Origin: Mycobacterium sp. E1747
GTDB lineage: Bacteria > Actinomycetota > Actinomycetes > Mycobacteriales > Mycobacteriaceae
Direction of reading: 5' to 3'
Assembly: GCF_001667775.1 (NCBI RefSeq)
Contig: NZ_LZJI01000249.1
Coordinates: 1 to 64,000, forward strand
DNA length: 64,000 nucleotides
A model generated the notes under the pieces. The model was not told where the DNA came from. It searched no databases and saw nothing but the letters and a program-made list of their open reading frames with translations. Positions 60,051 to 64,000 of this stretch are shown here, in pieces (position 1 is the stretch's first letter; every line of letters starts with the position of its first letter). The translations under genes and the position numbers were made by a program.

Positions 60051-61732
60051 CAGCGTTCCCCCGCAATGTGCAGAGCGGCCAGGTAGCCGAAAGTCATCGC
60101 CGGGCCGATGGTTCCGCCCGGGCCCGGATAAGTGTGGCCCATCACCGGCGCGCTGACATTTCCTGCGGCGTAAAGGCCTTCGATGATCGAGCCGTCGTCG
60201 CGCAGCGCACGTCCGTGGACGTCGGTGCGGACGCCGCCCTTGGTGCCCAGGTCACCGGGCACCATCTTGGCGGCGTAGTACGGCGCGCGGGCGAGCTCGC
60301 CCAGGTTGGGGTTCGGCTTATTGGTCGGGTCACCGTAGTAGCGGTCGTACGCGCTCTCGCCGCGGTGGAAGTCCTCGTCGACGCCGGAGCGGGCGAAGCC
60401 GTTGAAGCGCGCCACCGTCGCGGTGAAGTCGGCAACCGGAAGGCTGGCCTTCTGCGCCAGCTCCTCGAGCGTGTCGGCGGAGATGATGACCCCCGACTCC
60501 AGCCACTTGCGGGGAATGCGTTGTCCCGGCTGTAATCCCGCGAAGATATAGCGGTCACGGTATTGCTGGTCGAACACCAGCCACGCCGGAATGTTCTCGC
60601 CCGGCCCGGGGCCCTGGCCGAATTCGCCGCCGTACATGTGGTGGCAGGCCTCGACATAGGGCATCGACTCGTTCATGAACCGCTTGCCCGACATGTTGAC
60701 GATGATCGATCCCGGCGAATTGCGCTCCGACAACGCGAACCATGGCGCGCCCACCAGCGGCACCGTCGGGCCCCACCAGGCGTCTTCCATCAATTCGAGT
60801 GCCGCGCCGAGCTTTTCGGCGGCGACGATGCCGTCGCCGGTGTTGGCCTTGGCCCCGACGGTCCACTCGGTGGTGATCGGCGCGCGCTGATACTTCACCC
60901 GCATCTGCTCATTGTGCTCGAAACCGCCCGATGCCAGGATCACCCCGCGCCGGGCCCGGATCAGCCGCGGTTCGGACGATTCCGACGCTGTGGTGTCGCG
61001 CACATAAACGCCGCGCACCACGCCGTCCTCGACGTACAGGTCGGTCAGCGCGGTGTTGAGCAACACCGGGACGCCAGCCTGCTGCAACCCGATCCGCAGC
61101 GGGCCGATCAGCGCCCGGCCCATGCCGACGAGGTTCTTACCGGTCGCCTTCGCCCACATGGTGCGCGCGCCCACCTTCAGGCTGCGCAGCACGCCCCGCG
61201 GGTGCCGCTTCAGCTGGTTCAGTCGCACGTAGTCCTGTTGCATGACAACGACGTTGAGTGGCACTTTGCCGTATGCCGGCTCGAGGCCGGCCATGTCGGC
61301 GCCGAGCTTGCGTGCGTCGAACGGCTTCGGCTCGATCGAACGTCCTTCGGCGCGGCCGCCCGGCGCCTCCGGGTAGTAGTCGGAGTACCGCGGAACCCAG
61401 CACATCTTCAGCGGGGTGTGCTTCAGCACGAACGAGAGCATCTCGGGTCCACGCTGGAGGTAGGTGTCGATGCGTTCCGGGTCGACGACGTTGCCGACGA
61501 TGCTGTGCAGGTAGGTCCGGGCCGCCTCGGGGTCGTCCCGCACCCCGGCGCGCTTGAGCACTTCGTTATTGGGAATCCAGACGCCTCCACCGGATCGGGC
61601 GGTGGAGCCACCGAAGTGCGCAGCCTTCTCGATGACTACTGCGGAAAGGCCCCGGTGAGCGGCGGTAAGGGCAGCCACCATGCCGGCTCCGCCGCTGCCG
61701 ACCACGACGACGTCGAGCTCCTGTGCTGTCAT
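60050..61732 (-). CDS. kstD: KstD, 3-ketosteroid delta-1-dehydrogenase
   Basis: FAD enzyme that introduces the C1-C2 double bond in ring A, needed for ring B opening. 560 residues: N-terminal Rossmann motif VVVVGSGGAGMVAALTAAHRG (in two parts: VVGSGGAGM, AALTAAHRG), GGSTARSGGGVWIPNN, catalytic-domain segment and C-terminal GHTYPGPGGTIGPAMTFGYL with the catalytic Tyr. Equivalent to Rv3537. ATG 61732 is chosen by alignment; the in-frame GTG at 61741 would lie inside the KstR operator. Confidence 0.95.
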   Translation of the reverse strand: MTAQELDVVVVGSGGAGMVAALTAAHRGLSAVVIEKAAHFGGSTARSGGGVWIPNNEVLKRAGVRDDPEAARTYLHSIVGNVVDPERIDTYLQRGPEMLSFVLKHTPLKMCWVPRYSDYYPEAPGGRAEGRSIEPKPFDARKLGADMAGLEPAYGKVPLNVVVMQQDYVRLNQLKRHPRGVLRSLKVGARTMWAKATGKNLVGMGRALIGPLRIGLQQAGVPVLLNTALTDLYVEDGVVRGVYVRDTTASESSEPRLIRARRGVILASGGFEHNEQMRVKYQRAPITTEWTVGAKANTGDGIVAAEKLGAALELMEDAWWGPTVPLVGAPWFALSERNSPGSIIVNMSGKRFMNESMPYVEACHHMYGGEFGQGPGPGENIPAWLVFDQQYRDRYIFAGLQPGQRIPRKWLESGVIISADTLEELAQKASLPVADFTATVARFNGFARSGVDEDFHRGESAYDRYYGDPTNKPNPNLGELARAPYYAAKMVPGDLGTKGGVRTDVHGRALRDDGSIIEGLYAAGNVSAPVMGHTYPGPGGTIGPAMTFGYLAALHIAGER

Positions 61733-61733
61733 G

Positions 61734-61747
61734 TAGAACACGTTATA
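61734..61747. promoter_or_regulatory. KstR operator at the kstD start, shared with hsaE
   Basis: TAGAACACGTTATA matches TnnAACnnGTTnnA and begins 1 base upstream of the kstD ATG. On the minus strand its right arm reads TATAAC, a likely kstD -10, so the kstD leader must be 0 to a few bases. The plus-strand hsaE starts 57 bases further on. Confidence 0.88.
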
Positions 61748-61804
61748 GAATTGCCGGGGCCGGGCGCTACTGGGCCGGTCACACGAACGAGGGGACTTCT
61801 GCAG

Positions 61805-62590
61805 ATGCTCAGTGTTGCGACACGAGATGAGCTTGCTGCCGACTTGGCGCAGGCTGAGCGGAGCCGCTCACCGATCGCTCCGCTGACCGCCGTTCACCCG
61901 GAGATCGACGTCGTCGACGCCTACGAGATCCAGCTGATCAACATCCGCCAGCGGGTAGCCGAGGGAGCGCGCGTGCTGGGCCACAAGGTGGGCCTGTCGT
62001 CGAAGGCGATCCAGCAGATGATGGGGGTCGACGAGCCGGACTACGGGCATTTGCTCGACGAGATGCAATTGTCCGAAGACACCCCGGTGCAGGCGAGCCA
62101 CTACCTGTGGCCGCGGGTCGAGGTCGAGGTCGGTTTCATCCTCAACGCCGACCTGCCGGGAGCCGACTGCACCGAGGACGACGTGCTGGCCGCCACCGAG
62201 GCGCTGGTGCCGTCGATCGAGTTGATCGACACCCGGATCACCGACTGGAAAATCGAGTTGTGCGACACCATCGCCGACAACGCCTCGTCGGCGGGCTTCG
62301 TGCTGGGGAAGGCGCGCATCTCCCCGAACGACGTCGACGTCAAAGGGATCGATGCGGTGCTGAGCTGCAACGGTGAGGTCGTCGCCAAGGGTCGCACCGA
62401 CGCGGTGCTGGGCAACCCCGTCACCGCGGTGGCCTGGCTGGCCCGCAAGGTGGACGGCTTCGGCGTGCGGTTACGCAAGGGCGACCTGGTCCTCCCGGGG
62501 TCGTGCACGCGCGCCATCGACGCGCACGCCGGCGACGAGTTCGTGGCCGACTTCACCGGCCTGGGCGCTGTCCATCTATCGTTCGAATAG
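61805..62590 (+). CDS. hsaE: HsaE, 2-hydroxypentadienoate-type hydratase
   Basis: Hydrates 2-hydroxyhexa-2,4-dienoate released by HsaD. 261 residues of the fumarylacetoacetase/MhpD family: GHKVGLSSKAIQQMMGVDEP, VEVEVGFIL and VPSIELIDTRI with Glu/Asp metal ligands. Equivalent to Rv3536c. The open frame extends far upstream through kstD on the opposite strand, but homology begins at ATG 61805. It starts the hsaE-hsaG-hsaF run. Confidence 0.95.
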   Translation: MLSVATRDELAADLAQAERSRSPIAPLTAVHPEIDVVDAYEIQLINIRQRVAEGARVLGHKVGLSSKAIQQMMGVDEPDYGHLLDEMQLSEDTPVQASHYLWPRVEVEVGFILNADLPGADCTEDDVLAATEALVPSIELIDTRITDWKIELCDTIADNASSAGFVLGKARISPNDVDVKGIDAVLSCNGEVVAKGRTDAVLGNPVTAVAWLARKVDGFGVRLRKGDLVLPGSCTRAIDAHAGDEFVADFTGLGAVHLSFE

Positions 62591-62640
62591 CTCGAATTAA
62601 ATCGTCGGACTTAAATACGAGAGCTTCGCGAAGGAGCGTC

Positions 62641-63561
62641 ATGCCGGCTAAGGCGAGTGTGGCCATTGTCGGGTCGGGAAACATCAGTACTGACCTGCTC
62701 TACAAGTTGCTGCGGTCGGAGTGGTTGGAGCCGCGCTGGATGGTGGGCATCGACCCGGAAAGTGAGGGCTTGGCGCGGGCCCGCAAACTGGGTTTGGAGA
62801 CCACGCACGAGGGTGTGGACTGGTTGCTGGCCCAGCCGGAAAAGCCCGACCTAGTGTTCGAGGCCACCAGCGCCTACGTGCACCGGGACGCGGCGCCGAA
62901 GTACGAAGCCGCCGGGATTCGGGCCATCGACCTGACACCGGCCGCCGTCGGGCCGGCGGTCATCCCGCCGGCGAATTTGCGCCAGCACCTGGATGCGCCG
63001 AACGTCAACATGATCACCTGCGGCGGGCAGGCCACCATTCCGATCGTCTACGCGGTGAGTCGCGTCGTCGAGGTGCCCTACGCCGAGATCGTGGCGTCGG
63101 TGGCGTCGGTATCGGCCGGCCCGGGCACGCGCGCCAACATCGACGAGTTCACCAAGACCACCAGCAAGGGTGTGCAGACCATCGGCGGCGCCGAGCGGGG
63201 CAAGGCCATCATCATCCTCAACCCGGCCGATCCGCCGATGATCATGCGCGACACCATCTTCTGCGCGATCCCCGAGGATGCCGACCGGGACGCGATCGCG
63301 AAGTCCATTCACGACGTGGTGGCCGAGGTGCAGACGTACGTGCCGGGCTACCGCCTGCTCAACGAGCCGCAGTTCGACGAGCCGTCGCTGCACTCCGGTG
63401 GGCAGGCGGTCGTCACGACGTTCGTCGAGGTCGAGGGCGCCGGCGATTACCTGCCGCCGTATGCGGGCAACCTGGACATCATGACCGCCGCGGCCACCAA
63501 GGTCGGCGAGGAAATCGCGAAGGAATCCCTCTCCGCTGCGGCGCCAGGAGCGCAGGCATGA
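62641..63561 (+). CDS. hsaG: HsaG, CoA-acylating propionaldehyde dehydrogenase
   Basis: Turns the aldehyde released by HsaF into propionyl-CoA (or acetyl-CoA) with NAD and CoA. 306 residues with Rossmann motif VAIVGSGNISTDLLYK and catalytic Cys in MITCGGQATIP; ends just before hsaF. Equivalent to Rv3535c. ATG 62641 has GAAGGAG upstream. The 50-base gap after hsaE is AT-rich. Its stop overlaps hsaF as ATGA, as expected for subunits of a channelling complex. Confidence 0.95.
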   Translation: MPAKASVAIVGSGNISTDLLYKLLRSEWLEPRWMVGIDPESEGLARARKLGLETTHEGVDWLLAQPEKPDLVFEATSAYVHRDAAPKYEAAGIRAIDLTPAAVGPAVIPPANLRQHLDAPNVNMITCGGQATIPIVYAVSRVVEVPYAEIVASVASVSAGPGTRANIDEFTKTTSKGVQTIGGAERGKAIIILNPADPPMIMRDTIFCAIPEDADRDAIAKSIHDVVAEVQTYVPGYRLLNEPQFDEPSLHSGGQAVVTTFVEVEGAGDYLPPYAGNLDIMTAAATKVGEEIAKESLSAAAPGAQA

Positions 63562-64000
63562 CAACCGACATCTTCTTCAATCCGATCTGGGACGTGCGGT
63601 TGACCGACACGTCGTTGCGGGACGGCTCGCACCACAAGCGCCACCAATTCACCAAAGAAGAGGTCGGCGCGATCGTGACCGCCCTGGACACCGCGGGCGT
63701 GCCGGTCATCGAGGTGACCCACGGGGACGGGCTGGGCGGCTCGAGCTTCAACTACGGGTTCTCCAAGACGCCCGAGCAGGAACTGATCAAGCTGGCCGCC
63801 GAGACGGCCAAGGAAGCCAAGATCGCCTTCCTGATGCTGCCCGGGGTGGGCACCAAGGACGACATCGTCCAGGCCCAGGACAACGGCGGCTCGATCTGCC
63901 GGATCGCCACCCACTGCACCGAGGCCGACGTGTCGATCCAGCACTTCGGCCTGGCCCGCGAACTCGGCCTGGAGACCGTCGGGTTCTTGATGATGAGCCA
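63558..64000 (+). CDS. hsaF: HsaF, 4-hydroxy-2-oxohexanoate aldolase, 5' part only
   Basis: The first 147 codons of a DmpG-type class II pyruvate aldolase, cut by the window end. The metal-binding motif LTDTSLRDGSHHKRHQF is complete, followed by VIEVTHGDGLGGSSFNYGF and FLMLPGVGTKDDI. Together with HsaG it yields pyruvate and propionyl-CoA. Equivalent to Rv3534c. Confidence 0.95.
   Translation, partial: MTTDIFFNPIWDVRLTDTSLRDGSHHKRHQFTKEEVGAIVTALDTAGVPVIEVTHGDGLGGSSFNYGFSKTPEQELIKLAAETAKEAKIAFLMLPGVGTKDDIVQAQDNGGSICRIATHCTEADVSIQHFGLARELGLETVGFLMMS

Noticed and set aside
61733..61741. A kstD start at GTG 61741 (reading MFYMTAQ).
   Set aside because: These codons lie inside the KstR operator and directly against the -10; alignment with KstD favours the ATG at 61732.
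60563..61804. A 414-residue upstream extension of HsaE.
   Set aside because: It is antisense to kstD, which has complete conserved motifs; HsaE homology begins at ATG 61805.

Overview
This window is high-GC actinobacterial DNA whose gene content and protein sequences place it in a Mycobacterium, most likely a slow-growing non-tuberculous species. Gene after gene matches, in order and length, the M. tuberculosis block from Rv3587c down to Rv3534c, inverted relative to H37Rv numbering. That block is the core of the cholesterol catabolic regulon. The species cannot be fixed from the sequence alone. Several local replacements relative to M. tuberculosis (no PPE63, no lppH, no fdxB; added znuABC, a SatD pair, a kelch receptor kinase and an extra P450) show that it is not a tuberculosis-complex strain.

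Layout. 1-8.7 kb holds housekeeping genes: the end of a secreted protein, disA, radA and lpqE on the minus strand, then carD-ispD-ispF-cysS-(TrmH-type methyltransferase)-GDPD on the plus strand. 8.9-14.7 kb holds transport and metabolism: an ArsB-type transporter, an MBL-fold protein, pxpA, and a zinc ABC transporter with a Zur-box-like promoter, followed by a LacI regulator. 15.8-25.4 kb starts the steroid cluster: kstR, fadE34, a DUF559/AbiEi-like gene in a repeat setting, an exported protein, kshB and hsaACDB. 25.4-30.4 kb is an opposite-strand block (coiled-coil membrane protein, F420-type oxidoreductase, receptor kinase with kelch domain, DsbA-like protein) that separates hsaB from nat. 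30.5-48.3 kb carries nat, aspB, fadE33-32-31, fadD3, fadE30, ipdF, kstR2, fadA6, a SatD pair, an F420-type oxidoreductase, ipdC, ipdB, ipdA, echA20 and two SDRs: the KstR2 regulon for rings C and D. 48.4-58.2 kb has an orphan P450, a ddn-like gene and a truncated relative, fadA5, then cyp125-chsE1-chsE2-chsH2-chsH1-ltp2 for side-chain removal. 58.3-64 kb has a second DUF559/AbiEi-like gene, chsH3, kstD, hsaE, hsaG and the start of hsaF.

How it works together. Cyp125 oxidises the side chain; FadE34, ChsE1/E2, ChsH1/H2, ChsH3, FadA5 and Ltp2 shorten it. KstD and KshB (with a KshA not in this window) open ring B. HsaA/B, HsaC and HsaD cleave rings A and B, and HsaE/G/F turn the dienoate fragment into pyruvate and propionyl-CoA. 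FadD3, FadE30-33, IpdF, EchA20, IpdA/B, IpdC and FadA6 finish rings C and D. Control is readable in the DNA: six KstR-type operators (TAGAACnnGTTnnA) and three perfect KstR2-type operators (AGCAAGnnCTTGNT) sit at the divergent promoters. All three KstR2 promoters and the fadA5 promoter appear to drive leaderless mRNAs.
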